The notes under the pieces: model-generated
Told to the model about the DNA's origin: nothing
Database searches by the model: none
Seen by the model: the letters and a program-made list of their open reading frames with translations, nothing else
Part shown: positions 14,302-22,435 of the stretch, piece after piece
Layout: each line of letters opens with the position of its first letter
Position numbering within the stretch: position 1 is the stretch's first letter
Position numbers and translations under genes: made by a program
Origin: an uncultured Oscillospiraceae bacterium
GTDB lineage: Bacteria > Bacillota > Clostridia > Oscillospirales > Oscillospiraceae
Length of the DNA: 38,263 nt
Assembly: GCA_944387015.1 (NCBI GenBank)
Contig: CALXDH010000024.1
Span: 1-38,263, forward strand
Direction of reading: 5' to 3'

Positions 14302-15069
14302 TCATGCCTTCCAGGCCTTGGTCTGGTTTTTCTGCTCCAGCACCAGCCGGTCCGCGATCATGGCAATAAACTCGCTGTTAGTGGGTTTTCCCTTGGCGTT
14401 GGAAACCGTATAGCCGAAGTACTTTTGCAGCGTCTCCAGGTCCCCCCGGTCCCAGGCCACCTCAATGGCGTGGCGGATGGCGCGTTCCACCCGGGAGGCC
14501 GTCGTGCCGAACCGCCGGGCCACCTCCGGATAGAGCACCTTGGTGACGGCGTTGATCACATCCATATCCTGCACCGTGATGATAATGGCCTCCCGCAGAT
14601 ACTGATAGCCCTTGATGTGCGCGGGGACGCCGATCTCATGGATCACGGAGGTCACCAGATTTTTCAGTTCCAGAGACTGATCCGGCTGGGGCTCGGCCTG
14701 GGCAAACAAGGCCTGCATCCGCTCGATCAGCGCGGCGGGATCACAAGGCTTGGCCAGGAAATAGCTGGCCCCCAGCTCCACAGCCTCCGCCACCACCGAT
14801 TCGCTGCAGAAGGCGGACACCACGATCACCTTCGGACTTTCCGCCCCGCTGAGTTTGAGCTGTTTTAGAACCGTCAGACCATCCCCCGGCAGCACCACAT
14901 CCAGCACCAGCAGCTCCGGACGCAGCTGCTCCGTCAGTTCCAGCGTCTCCGCCGCACTCCCGGCAACGCCCGCCACGGCAAACGCTTCGGTTTGATCTAT
15001 CGCCTTCCGCAGCAGCGCGCGGAATTCCTCATTGGCATCTGCCAACAATACCCTTCTTCTCACGTCCAT
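14302..15069 (-). CDS. spo0A: Sporulation master regulator Spo0A
   Basis: 255 residues. The ATG at 15069 follows AAGGGA. Residues about 5-120 are a receiver domain with phospho-acceptor Asp57 ([11 protein letters not shown]) and the late Lys in FLAKP. Residues about 145-255 are the Spo0A DNA-binding domain ([53 protein letters not shown]), which is diagnostic. Phosphorylated Spo0A binds TTCGACA-type boxes and starts sporulation. Odd point: the acidic pair at the metal site, DD in Bacillus subtilis, is D11-A12 here (the codon is GCC), and the loop after Asp57 is one residue shorter. spoIVB, the usual upstream neighbour, is 4 kb away. Confidence 0.96.
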   Translation of the reverse strand: MDVRRRVLLADANEEFRALLRKAIDQTEAFAVAGVAGSAAETLELTEQLRPELLVLDVVLPGDGLTVLKQLKLSGAESPKVIVVSAFCSESVVAEAVELGASYFLAKPCDPAALIERMQALFAQAEPQPDQSLELKNLVTSVIHEIGVPAHIKGYQYLREAIIITVQDMDVINAVTKVLYPEVARRFGTTASRVERAIRHAIEVAWDRGDLETLQKYFGYTVSNAKGKPTNSEFIAMIADRLVLEQKNQTKAWKA

Positions 15070-15358
15070 GATTTCCCTTGTCCTTTTCCTGAAATTTTGA
15101 TACACTCATACCGTGTTTTCAGTAGGTGCAGCGCCCCTGCCGCGGCGGAACGCGCACCCGTTTGCGACGGATTCATGAAGCTTCAAATCACGTTTTCTAT
15201 AAATTACCATAAACGGACAGCGTTTGCAAGACGGAACTGTAAATAAATTCCAAAAATCATTCGACGGTTTTTTTGAAAAAGCCCGCAATCCCTGTATTTT
15301 CAATGGTTTTTGTGCTTCATTCCACTGGGAACGGGCCAGGCGCAGAAGGAGAAGACGC

Positions 15359-15925
15359 ATGTCATTTTTAAGCCAAATCGAGGCCTATCAGCCCTGGAAT
15401 GAACAGGAATCCGCAGACCGGGAGGTACTGCTGGCGCGGATGCGCCGGGGCGAGGAACTCTACACCCGGGCCAATCCCGACGCCCACTTCACCGCCTCCG
15501 CCTGGGTGGTCAGCCCCGACCGCAAACAGGTCCTGATGGCCTATCACAACCTCTATGGCTCCTGGGCCTGGCTAGGCGGCCACGCTGACGGGCAGCAGGA
15601 CCTTCTGGCGGCAGCGATTCGGGAAGTACAGGAGGAGAGCGGCCTCACAGAGGTCCGCCCGGTGACCCCGAACATCTTTTCCCTGGAGATTTTGACGGTG
15701 GACGGCCACGAAAAGCACGGCCGCTATGTCTCTTCCCATCTGCACCTGAACGTCACCTATCTGCTGGAGGCAGATCCCACGCTGCCGGTACGCTGTAAGC
15801 CGGACGAAAACAGCCGGGTGGGATGGTTCGGTCTGGAGGAGGCCGTGGCCGCCTCCACGGAGCCCTGGTTCCAGCAGCGCATCTACAAAAAACTCAACGC
15901 AAAACTGCTGACGCTGGGGCTGTGA
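15359..15925 (+). CDS. Nudix hydrolase
   Basis: 188 residues. The ATG at 15359 follows AAGGAG at 7 bases; longer versions lack a ribosome binding site. The Nudix box spans residues about 79-101: GHADGQQDLLAAAIREVQEE, then SGL. The core REVQEESG with the metal-binding glutamates is intact, while the first conserved Glu of the box is Gln. Nudix enzymes hydrolyse nucleoside diphosphates linked to another group. The layout, with WLGGHADG and a C-terminal WFGLEEA, resembles ADP-ribose or isopentenyl-type Nudix proteins of Firmicutes, but the substrate is open. It is divergent from spo0A and followed by a terminator at 16003-16038. Confidence 0.9.
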   Translation: MSFLSQIEAYQPWNEQESADREVLLARMRRGEELYTRANPDAHFTASAWVVSPDRKQVLMAYHNLYGSWAWLGGHADGQQDLLAAAIREVQEESGLTEVRPVTPNIFSLEILTVDGHEKHGRYVSSHLHLNVTYLLEADPTLPVRCKPDENSRVGWFGLEEAVAASTEPWFQQRIYKKLNAKLLTLGL

Positions 15926-16002
15926 AAACCCCGGCAGGCTTCGTCTGCCCCGGATTTTCCGCCACATTTCCCCCGCTTTTTTAACACGCCGGAACGTACC
16001 GA

Positions 16003-16038
16003 AAAGACCGATTGCCGGGAGGGCAGTCGGTCTTTTTT
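16003..16038 (+). terminator. Terminator after the Nudix gene
   Basis: AAAGACCGATTGCC pairs with GGCAGTCGGTCTTT with one mismatch, followed by TTTTTT on the plus strand. It separates the Nudix gene from the dehydratase operon. Confidence 0.85.
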
Positions 16039-16126
16039 CCGTGTATATAATCTTAAAAAGTCTCTGTCTTCGGAGACGGCGGTTTTCGCTTTTCAACCGT
16101 TATTCTTTTGAATAGGAATCTAATAC

Positions 16127-16155
16127 TTGCCTTTTATGCAGTTTTCATCTAAAAT
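16127..16155 (+). promoter_or_regulatory. Sigma-A promoter of the activator / double-cubane operon
   Basis: TTGCCT (16127-16132), exactly 17 bases, TAAAAT (16150-16155). Transcription would begin near 16162, about 270 bases before the activator ATG, so the remnant gene lies in the leader of this operon. Confidence 0.6.
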
Positions 16156-16164
16156 ACGGAGTAA

Positions 16165-16437
16165 ATACCCACACGATTTTGCACACTTCTGTTTACTGGA
16201 GACCTCCGGCAACTGTGTTGTGCCCATACACAACCGCTGAGGCAGCCGGTGGACGAGGCCATTGAGATGGTTCTCCAGTCCTGCCACACCTACGATGTGG
16301 AGTCCTCCTTCATCCGGCGGTTTGCGACCCGGGAGAAGGAGCTCCCCTACCTGAACACTGAGACCGACTATTCCCAGACGGACACAGGGCAGGTCAACAC
16401 CCGTCTGGTTGCCTTTTGGGAGACGATCGACAAATGA
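16165..16437 (+). pseudogene. C-terminal remnant of a 2-hydroxyacyl-CoA dehydratase subunit
   Basis: An open frame with no stop from 16165 to the TGA at 16435-16437. From codon 16249 on it reads as the last ~60 residues of the HgdB/FldC dehydratase family: LQSCHTYDVESSF, then PYLNTETDYSQTDTGQ and TRLVAFWE. The full-length homologue at 17383-18657 ends in the same way (LETDYADTDAEQLRTRI). No good start or ribosome binding site lies before it, and about 350 residues of the usual protein are missing. The stop overlaps the activator start in ATGA, the tight coupling expected of an intact dehydratase gene. I read it as the leftover of a deleted gene; a short translated leader peptide is the alternative. 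Confidence 0.7.
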
Positions 16438-17201
16438 ACTACTTTACGGGAATCGACATCGGCTCCACCGCCTCCAAGGTGGTGGTGCTCAGCGAGACAG
16501 AGATCGAAGATCGCTTCGTCCTGCCTACCGGCTGGAGCAGCCGGGAGACATCCAGCGACATCGCCCGACGGCTGGCGGAAGGCGGCCATCCGGTGGGTGA
16601 GGGAATGACCGTGGTGTCCACCGGTTACGGCCGGGCGGCGGTGGACTACGCAGACAAGACCGTTACAGAAATCACCTGCCATGGCCGCGGCGGCTGGTAT
16701 CTGCTGGGCCGGGACTGCACCATCATCGACATCGGCGGCCAAGACACCAAGGTCATCACCGTGGAACACGGGATGCCCACCAGCTTTCTCATGAACGACA
16801 AGTGCTCGGCAGGCACTGGAAAATTTCTGGAGATCATGGCAAACCGCCTGGGAGTGGATCTGTCGGAGCTGTTCACACTTGCAGAATCCGGCACGCCCCT
16901 TGCCATCAGCTCCATGTGCACCGTCTTTGCCGAAAGTGAGGTAATCAGTCACATCGGCGCCGGCGAGCGCCGGGAGGACATCGCCGCGGGTGTGGTGGAC
17001 TCGGTGGTGTGCAAGGTAGCGGGTCTGTGCGCCCGGCACACCATGACAGGAGATGTACTGCTTACCGGCGGACTGTGCGAGAGCACCTACCTGGTAAAGC
17101 AGCTCTCGCAGAAACTGAAACGCCCCGTCCTCACCGACCCCATGGGCCGGTACGCCGGCGCTCTGGGCGCGGCGCTGATCGCCCGGGGCAAGGCCAGATA
17201 A
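16434..17201 (+). CDS. ATP-dependent 2-hydroxyacyl-CoA dehydratase activator (HgdC/YjiL type)
   Basis: 255 residues, the usual size. It has an ASKHA (actin-like ATPase) fold: GIDIGSTASKVVVL at residues 6-19, DIGGQDTKV at 99-107, and a C-terminal GGLCES. Cys124 (DKCSAGTGKF) and Cys162 (SSMCTVFAESEV) match the two cysteines by which the homodimer holds one [4Fe-4S] cluster. Such proteins use ATP to push a low-potential electron into a partner iron-sulfur protein. The ATG overlaps the stop of the upstream remnant (ATGA). The intact partner now is the double-cubane-type protein 180 bases downstream. The 181-base gap holds no further gene. Confidence 0.93.
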   Translation: MNYFTGIDIGSTASKVVVLSETEIEDRFVLPTGWSSRETSSDIARRLAEGGHPVGEGMTVVSTGYGRAAVDYADKTVTEITCHGRGGWYLLGRDCTIIDIGGQDTKVITVEHGMPTSFLMNDKCSAGTGKFLEIMANRLGVDLSELFTLAESGTPLAISSMCTVFAESEVISHIGAGERREDIAAGVVDSVVCKVAGLCARHTMTGDVLLTGGLCESTYLVKQLSQKLKRPVLTDPMGRYAGALGAALIARGKAR

Positions 17202-17382
17202 TCCGCCGCACTTGCAGACGGCAGCGCAAAGGCTTCAGCATCCCCCTGAAAAATCCGGTCTCGGGGAAACGCCCGGTTTGCCTTCCCCCGCAGCACCCGC
17301 AGACAGCGGGAACAAGCCGCAGGCAGATCCGGCCATCCCCGTCGGGCCGTGAGAACATCTACAAAAAATGGAGGAACGCGGT

Positions 17383-18657
17383 ATGTCAGATTATGTACAG
17401 ATGTGGAAAGACCTGGGAATGGATCTGGAGAACCATGACCTGCTTTGTCAGGTGCTCCCCACCGCCGTGGGGGACGTCTTCCTCTCCCAGGAGAACCGCC
17501 CCAAGGCCATGGATTTCTGGGATCTGGTGATCTCGGAGGTCCACGGCATCCGTCCGGCGGAGTTGATCGAGGCCCAGAAGCAGGGCCGCAAGGTCTTCGG
17601 CACCTTCTGCGTCTACGTGCCGGACGAGGTGGTGGTAGCTGCCGACGGCATCGTCACCGGCCTTTGCGGCGGCTCCCAGTTCTGGGTGCCTGACGGCGAG
17701 GCCGTGCTGCCCAAGAGCACCTGTCCTCTGGTAAAGGCCTCAGTGGGCGCCCGGCTGGGCCGGACCTGCCCCTTCTTCCGCATCGCCGACCTGTATGTGG
17801 GCGAGACCACCTGCGACGGCAAGAAAAAGGCCTATGAGATCCTTGGAGAGGACGTGCCCATGTACATCATGGACGTGCCCCAGATGAAGCGGGAAAAGGA
17901 CATTTTGAAGTGGAAGGACGAGATCGCGGACTTTGCCGAAAAGGTGGAGGAATTTACCGGCAACCCCATTACCCCGGAAAAGCTGGGAGAGGCCATCCAC
18001 ATCATCAACGAAAAGCGCAAGGCCCTGGCCCGGATTTACGAGTGCCGCAAGTCCACCTGTCTGCCCATCTCCGGCCGGGACGCCCTGCTGGTGATGCAGA
18101 TCGCCTTCTTTGACGATCCGGTGCGGTGCGCCCAGATGTGCAACCGCCTGGCCGACGAGCTGGAACAGCGCATTCGGGACGGGGTCAGCGTGGTCCCCGC
18201 CGGTACCAAACGCATCCTGGTCACCGGCACTCCCATGGCCGTGCCCAACTGGAAACTCCACAACATCATCGAAACCAGCGGCGCTGCCGTGGTGTGCGAG
18301 GAGATGTGCACGGGCACCCGGTACTTTGAGAATCTGGTAGACGAGACCAAGACCACGCTGGACGAGCAGTTCATGGCCCTGTCCCAGCGATACATGAAAA
18401 CCAACTGCGCCTGCTTTACCCCCAACACCGGCCGTATCGACGACATCCTGCGCTTGGTCAAGGAGTACCAAGTGGACGGCGTCATCGACTGCAACCTGAA
18501 ATTCTGCTGCCTGTACGACACGGAGAAGTATGCCGTCAGCCGGGCGCTGAAGGAGGCCAGTGTGCCGGTGCTCAGCCTGGAGACCGACTACGCCGACACC
18601 GACGCCGAGCAGCTGCGCACCCGCATCGGAGCCTTTGTGGAGCTGCTCAATGGCTGA
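17383..18657 (+). CDS. 2-hydroxyacyl-CoA dehydratase homologue, double-cubane cluster protein type (YjiM-like)
   Basis: 424 residues. The ATG at 17383 follows GGAGG at 8 bases. The whole length matches the dehydratase-D family, with RKVFGTFCVYVPDEVV, STCPLVKASVG, NWKLHNIIETSGAAVVCEEMC, NCACFTPNT, NLKFCCLYDTEKYAV and LETDYADTD. It has 17 Cys, including C76, C114, C129, C305, C309, C342, C344, C375 and C376. A single subunit without an alpha partner next to an activator is the layout of double-cubane cluster proteins, in which a homodimer holds [8Fe-9S] clusters. These are reduced by the activator with ATP and reduce small molecules in vitro. A true 2-hydroxyacyl-CoA dehydratase would need a second subunit. 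The natural substrate is unknown. The end overlaps the next gene by 8 bases. Confidence 0.85.
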   Translation: MSDYVQMWKDLGMDLENHDLLCQVLPTAVGDVFLSQENRPKAMDFWDLVISEVHGIRPAELIEAQKQGRKVFGTFCVYVPDEVVVAADGIVTGLCGGSQFWVPDGEAVLPKSTCPLVKASVGARLGRTCPFFRIADLYVGETTCDGKKKAYEILGEDVPMYIMDVPQMKREKDILKWKDEIADFAEKVEEFTGNPITPEKLGEAIHIINEKRKALARIYECRKSTCLPISGRDALLVMQIAFFDDPVRCAQMCNRLADELEQRIRDGVSVVPAGTKRILVTGTPMAVPNWKLHNIIETSGAAVVCEEMCTGTRYFENLVDETKTTLDEQFMALSQRYMKTNCACFTPNTGRIDDILRLVKEYQVDGVIDCNLKFCCLYDTEKYAVSRALKEASVPVLSLETDYADTDAEQLRTRIGAFVELLNG

Positions 18658-18922
18658 GGAACAGGTCCGCTATTACATCCTCTTTGCCAACTACGAGCAA
18701 GGGCTTGCCCTCCATGACCTGTTGGACCGGGAGAACATCCCTAACCGGATCGCCCCGGCCCCCAGGGCCATCCAGGGGGAGCTCTCCTGCGGGATGTCCC
18801 TGCTGATCCAGCCGGAGGCGCTGGAGACCGTGAAGGACTGCATTCGGCGGCACAACGCCCCCCACCACGCCATCGTGCCTCTGGCGGGTCAGATCAAGCC
18901 CCGCCGGGACCGGTACTGCTGA
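18650..18922 (+). CDS. DUF3343 small protein (putative Se/S carrier-like)
   Basis: 90 residues. The ATG at 18650 lies inside the end of the dehydratase-like gene (8-base overlap), so the two are translationally coupled. The fold pattern YYILFANYEQGLALHDLLDR, quoted in part, then GELSCGMSLLIQPE, fits the DUF3343 family, known as a putative Se/S carrier-like domain. Cys47 is the conserved one (SCGMS), Cys64 lies in VKDC, and the protein ends in Cys90 (RDRYC). It may deliver sulfur or selenium, or bind the double-cubane protein during cluster assembly. This is an inference from the tight gene link. Confidence 0.85.
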   Translation: MAEEQVRYYILFANYEQGLALHDLLDRENIPNRIAPAPRAIQGELSCGMSLLIQPEALETVKDCIRRHNAPHHAIVPLAGQIKPRRDRYC

Positions 18923-18966
18923 GACGCTTTTCACAGCCAGCCCCAAGTTCAAAATTTGATGCAGTG

Positions 18967-19010
18967 CCGCCCTCCCGCTCCCCTGCCGGGGAATGGGAGG
19001 GCGGTGTTTT
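18967..19010 (+). terminator. Terminator of the double-cubane operon
   Basis: CCGCCCTCCC (18967-18976) pairs with GGGAGGGCGG (18995-19004), with an inner CCCC/GGGG pair, followed by GTGTTTTG on the plus strand. It is 44 bases after the DUF3343 stop. Confidence 0.78.
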
Positions 19011-19068
19011 GATGCGCTGCGCTTCCCAGGGCAGTCAGCTGACTGCTCCGGTGTATTTTTGTGTTCAT

Positions 19069-20124
19069 TTACGCATCATTTTGCGCGGCACTTAGCATAG
19101 TATCCAGCAAAATTCCATATCCTTTGGTTGGATCATTCAGCAGCACATGGGTCACTGCGCCAACAAATTTGCCATCCTGCAGGATCGGGCTGCCGCTCAT
19201 GCCCTGGACAATGCCGCCGGTGGTATCGATCAGCTCGGGATCCGTTACGGAGATGAGCAGCTCCCGACCATCGAAAGCACCTGCGCTGACCTTCAAAATT
19301 TCAATGTCATACTCCCGGACGGCGTCCCCATCCACATTGGAGCGGATGGTTGCCGCACCGGTGTGGACCTCATCCGGGTCCGCTACAGGCAGCGCCTGTC
19401 CCATCTGTTCCGTCAGTTCACAGGGGGAGAGGGTACCGAAAATACCGCTGTTGGTATTGGCGTACAGGTCACCCAGATCGCCGGTAAGGTCAAAATCTCC
19501 CCGCAGCTCACCGGCTTCTCCTGCTGTGCCCTTTTTCACCGCCTTCACCGTGGAGGCCAGGATGGAGCCGGAGGAGAAGGGCATCAGCAGCGCCGTGTCG
19601 CTGTCCGTGATGCCGTGGCCCAGCGCGCCGAAGGCACCGCTGTCGGGATCATAATAGGTCATGGTGCCGATGCCGGCCATGGAGTCCCGGATCCAGGCAC
19701 CGATTGCATATTGCCCCTGGTCATTTTGTTCCGGCGAAACGGACAGTGTCATGGTCTCTGCGCCCCGCCGGACCTGGAGGTCCGTGGAGGTCTCACCGGT
19801 ATTTTGCAGCAGGGTCTGGAACTGCTCCGTGGAGGTCACGGAAACGCCGCCGCACTTGACGATGATGTCACCGGTCTGCAGTCCGCTCTCCCTGGCCGGT
19901 GAATCACCCTCGGGGAGTTTCACCACCAGTACGCCCCGGGCAAAGAGTTTGATGCCTACTGTGTGGCCCACCGGCACCAGCATCCGGGCGGAGGTGCCTG
20001 CGGCCGGGCCGTCCGCCGTTACGTCCGCAGCTCTGGCGGGAGCTGCTGCGCACAGCAGCAGTGCCAGCAGGCACGCCGCGCCGCCCCGCAGCCATTTTTT
20101 TGCTGTTTGCAAGGATTCATGCAT
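19069..20124 (-). CDS. spoIVB: SpoIVB serine peptidase (sporulation checkpoint)
   Basis: 351 residues. The ATG at 20124 follows AAGGGG at 7 bases. Residues about 13-33 form an N-terminal membrane anchor or signal, about 62-130 a PDZ domain (LQTGDIIVKCGG), and about 135-350 the S55 peptidase domain. Likely catalytic residues are His170 (ALGHGITD), Asp295 (SVTDPEL) and Ser310 (VQGMSGSPI). SpoIVB is made in the forespore, secreted into the intermembrane space, and cuts SpoIVFA to let pro-sigma-K be processed. In most spore formers it lies directly upstream of spo0A; here an inserted block separates them. It follows ftsZ on the same strand. Confidence 0.95.
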   Translation of the reverse strand: MHESLQTAKKWLRGGAACLLALLLCAAAPARAADVTADGPAAGTSARMLVPVGHTVGIKLFARGVLVVKLPEGDSPARESGLQTGDIIVKCGGVSVTSTEQFQTLLQNTGETSTDLQVRRGAETMTLSVSPEQNDQGQYAIGAWIRDSMAGIGTMTYYDPDSGAFGALGHGITDSDTALLMPFSSGSILASTVKAVKKGTAGEAGELRGDFDLTGDLGDLYANTNSGIFGTLSPCELTEQMGQALPVADPDEVHTGAATIRSNVDGDAVREYDIEILKVSAGAFDGRELLISVTDPELIDTTGGIVQGMSGSPILQDGKFVGAVTHVLLNDPTKGYGILLDTMLSAAQNDA

Positions 20125-20180
20125 TGAATCACCCCTTTCCAAAACGCATCCGGCAAACGCACTGGTCTGCCGGCCCGCTT

Positions 20181-20194
20181 ATCTTGGGCAAGAT
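20181..20194. repeat. Palindrome upstream of spoIVB
   Basis: ATCTTGGGCAAGAT is a perfect palindrome with 6-bp arms, 57 bases before the spoIVB ATG. It could be an operator or a small hairpin in the leader. No regulator is suggested. Confidence 0.3.
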
Positions 20195-20267
20195 CAGACG
20201 CACTCACCCCCAGCAAAAACCGCCAGCGCCGCCATGGCAGCGTTTGCCTGTCGGCTGAACGCAGGCA

Positions 20268-20305
20268 TAAAAAAAGACCCCGCAGGCAAAAACCTGCGGA
20301 GTCTT
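20268..20305 (-). terminator. Terminator of ftsZ
   Basis: AGACCCCGCAGG (20275-20286) pairs with CCTGCGGAGTCT (20293-20304), followed by seven T on the minus strand. It separates ftsZ from spoIVB. Confidence 0.9.
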
Positions 20306-20319
20306 CCAGCACTTGACAA

Positions 20320-21468
20320 TCAGTCACGCTTATTGAAAATTTTGAAAATGTCCTCGAAGGGATCATCCTCCGGCTCGGGCTCAGGACCTACCGGCTCCGG
20401 AGCCTTGACAGCGGAATGCTCCTGAGGTTCGGCGGCTGTGGCACCAGATGCGGCGGTCTGGGCCGGCGCCGCACCGGTCTGGCTGCCAGAGACCTTAGGC
20501 AGCTCCGCAGGGGCCTTGTCGAAGCCCGTAGCGATGACGGTGACCCGGATCTCGTCGTCCAGCGTCTCGTCGAAGGTGGCGCCGAAGATGGTAAGGGCAT
20601 CGGGATGGACGGCCTCCTGCACCAGAGACGCCGCCTGCTCCACTTCCTCCAGGCCGATGTCCATAGAACCGGTGATGTTGATCAGCACGCCCTTGGCGCC
20701 GGCAATGGACGTCTCCAGCAGGGGGCTGGAAATAGCCATGCGGGCAGCCTCCTCGGCTTTGCCCTTTCCAGCGGCCCGGCCCACGCCCATGTGGGCCATG
20801 CCGGCGTTTTTCATGACGGCGGTGACATCCGCGAAGTCCAGGTTGATAAAGCCGGTGTCCCGGATCAGATCGGAGATGGACTGCACTGCCTGGCGCAGCA
20901 CATCGTCGGCGATCTCAAATGCGTTGGCAAACGTGATCTTCTGATCGGTGGCGTGCTTGAGCCGGTCATTGGGGATAATGACCAGGGAGTCCACCCGGTC
21001 CTTCAGCTCGGCAATGCCGGACTCGGCAGCCCGCATACGGCGGGGGCCTTCAAAGCCGAAGGGCTTGGTGACCACGGCCACGGTGAGGATGTCCATTTCC
21101 TTGGCGATCTCCGCCACGATGGGAGCACCGCCGGTGCCGGTGCCGCCGCCCATGCCGGCGGTGATGAACACCATGTCGGTATCCTCCAGGGCCTTGGCGA
21201 TCTGCTGGCGGCTCTCCTCGGCGGACTTGCGTCCCACCTCGGGATCGGAGCCTGCGCCCTGTCCGTGGGTCAGCTTCTCGCCGATCTGGATCTTATAGGT
21301 GGCGCTGGATACGTTCAGCGCCTGTTTATCGGTATTCACCGCCACGAACTCTACGCCCTTGGTCCCGGAGCGAACCATGCGGTTGACCACGTTGTTGCCG
21401 CCGCCGCCTACGCCGATGACCTTAATATTGACAACGGTATCGGGACCGGTCTCCAATCCAAATGCCAT
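20320..21468 (-). CDS. ftsZ: Cell division GTPase FtsZ
   Basis: 382 residues. The ATG at 21468 follows AGGAGG at 6 bases. The tubulin-like GTPase domain has [16 protein letters not shown] near residue 16, the signature loop [13 protein letters not shown] and the T7-type loop [13 protein letters not shown]. After about residue 315 there is an Ala/Pro/Glu-rich linker, ending in [14 protein letters not shown], the C-terminal peptide that would bind FtsA, SepF or EzrA-type anchors. FtsZ forms the division ring. It has its own promoter (21554-21582). No ftsA lies upstream; ftsQ is the preceding gene, so another anchor, likely SepF elsewhere, must serve. Confidence 0.97.
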   Translation of the reverse strand: MAFGLETGPDTVVNIKVIGVGGGGNNVVNRMVRSGTKGVEFVAVNTDKQALNVSSATYKIQIGEKLTHGQGAGSDPEVGRKSAEESRQQIAKALEDTDMVFITAGMGGGTGTGGAPIVAEIAKEMDILTVAVVTKPFGFEGPRRMRAAESGIAELKDRVDSLVIIPNDRLKHATDQKITFANAFEIADDVLRQAVQSISDLIRDTGFINLDFADVTAVMKNAGMAHMGVGRAAGKGKAEEAARMAISSPLLETSIAGAKGVLINITGSMDIGLEEVEQAASLVQEAVHPDALTIFGATFDETLDDEIRVTVIATGFDKAPAELPKVSGSQTGAAPAQTAASGATAAEPQEHSAVKAPEPVGPEPEPEDDPFEDIFKIFNKRD

Positions 21469-21498
21469 GATGTGCCTCCTGCTATCAGTTGTGTAAAA

Positions 21499-21515
21499 GG
21501 GGAACACTGCTCCCC
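21499..21515 (-). other. Small hairpin in the ftsZ leader
   Basis: GGGGA and TCCCC arms (5 bp) around a 7-base centre, in the predicted 5' untranslated region about 20 bases before the ribosome binding site. It may influence ftsZ mRNA stability. Confidence 0.35.
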
Positions 21516-21553
21516 GGAAACCCACGATATTTTGTATGATACAGATTTAGTTT

Positions 21554-21582
21554 ATTGTATGACACTTTGCCGTTCGGGTCAA
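21554..21582 (-). promoter_or_regulatory. Sigma-A promoter of ftsZ
   Basis: TTGACC (21582-21577), exactly 17 bases, TACAAT (21559-21554) on the minus strand. The leader would be about 80 bases long. It lets ftsZ be transcribed apart from the dcw operon. Confidence 0.8.
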
Positions 21583-21645
21583 GTGGACCTCCGGTTTTTC
21601 CCGCAACTTTTTCAAAGAAAGCGGAAATTAGACGTCTTTTGACAC

Positions 21646-22431
21646 TCAGCCCTCCCAGCGCTGCCCCGGCATGAAGCGGGCCTGGTACTCACCGTCGGGA
21701 TTGAGGCGGATGGTACCGGTCTGGTTGGTCTCCAGCTGGCTCACGGCGATCACCAGGATCTGCATCAGACGCCCGTAGTTCTCCGCCCCATAGGGCATCT
21801 CCACGGTAAAGCGGTCCAGATAGTCCATGGCCAGCGTGGAGCCATCCCCCAGGTGGATGGCATCCACGTCGTCCATCATGCTGTTGTCCTCCAGCGCCGC
21901 CAGCAGCTTCAATAGGCTGGACTGCTGCGTGGCGTACTCCGTTTTCAGCGCGATGGAGGACCCCACCGACGGTGCCAGCAGCTCACAGCCGTCAATGGCG
22001 CCGTAGTCCGCCGCCTCTGCGGCCGTCTTCTGGTCCACGATCTTGCCGGTGGAGCTGATGAGCCATGCGCTGCCGTCCTGCACCAGGGCCAGAGGCGTGC
22101 CGCACTCCTCCACCTGGATAAGCAATGTGTCAGGCAGCTTACGGTTGATGCGGATCTCCTCGATGTAGGGCAGTTCACCCACGATGTTCTGCGCCACATC
22201 GTACTTATTCATCAAAAACAGGTTGTCGCCGGTCTTGATGCCCGTGGCGTCGATGACCTCCTGCTGGGTATAGCGCTGGGTCCCGGTGACCACAACGGTG
22301 TCCACCCGGAAAAACAGCGTCAGCGCCACCACGATCACGCCGCAGATCACCAGCACGGACAGCAGCCGATAGAGGAAGCTGAAGCTCCCCCTCCTGCGCC
22401 GCCGGTTAGAATGTCTGCGTCTGGCTGCCAT
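21646..22431 (-). CDS. ftsQ: Cell division protein FtsQ/DivIB
   Basis: 261 residues. The ATG at 22431 follows AGGAG at 7 bases and lies 4 bases after the murA stop. A short Arg-rich cytosolic tail (AARRRHSNRRRRRG), one membrane helix at about 18-42, then the POTRA domain (VDTVVVTGTQRYTQQEVI, GIKTGDNLFLMN, PYIEEIRINRKLPDTLLIQVEE) and a beta domain. FtsQ/DivIB links FtsL and DivIC to the septal penicillin-binding protein in the divisome. Last gene of the main dcw run before ftsZ. Confidence 0.93.
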   Translation of the reverse strand: MAARRRHSNRRRRRGSFSFLYRLLSVLVICGVIVVALTLFFRVDTVVVTGTQRYTQQEVIDATGIKTGDNLFLMNKYDVAQNIVGELPYIEEIRINRKLPDTLLIQVEECGTPLALVQDGSAWLISSTGKIVDQKTAAEAADYGAIDGCELLAPSVGSSIALKTEYATQQSSLLKLLAALEDNSMMDDVDAIHLGDGSTLAMDYLDRFTVEMPYGAENYGRLMQILVIAVSQLETNQTGTIRLNPDGEYQARFMPGQRWEG

Positions 22432-22435
22432 AGCG

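Noticed and set aside
15260-15266. TTCGACG, close to the Spo0A box TTCGACA, upstream of spo0A
   Set aside because: It lacks the last base of the core and is a single weak match; autoregulation by Spo0A is plausible but not supported enough to list as a site.
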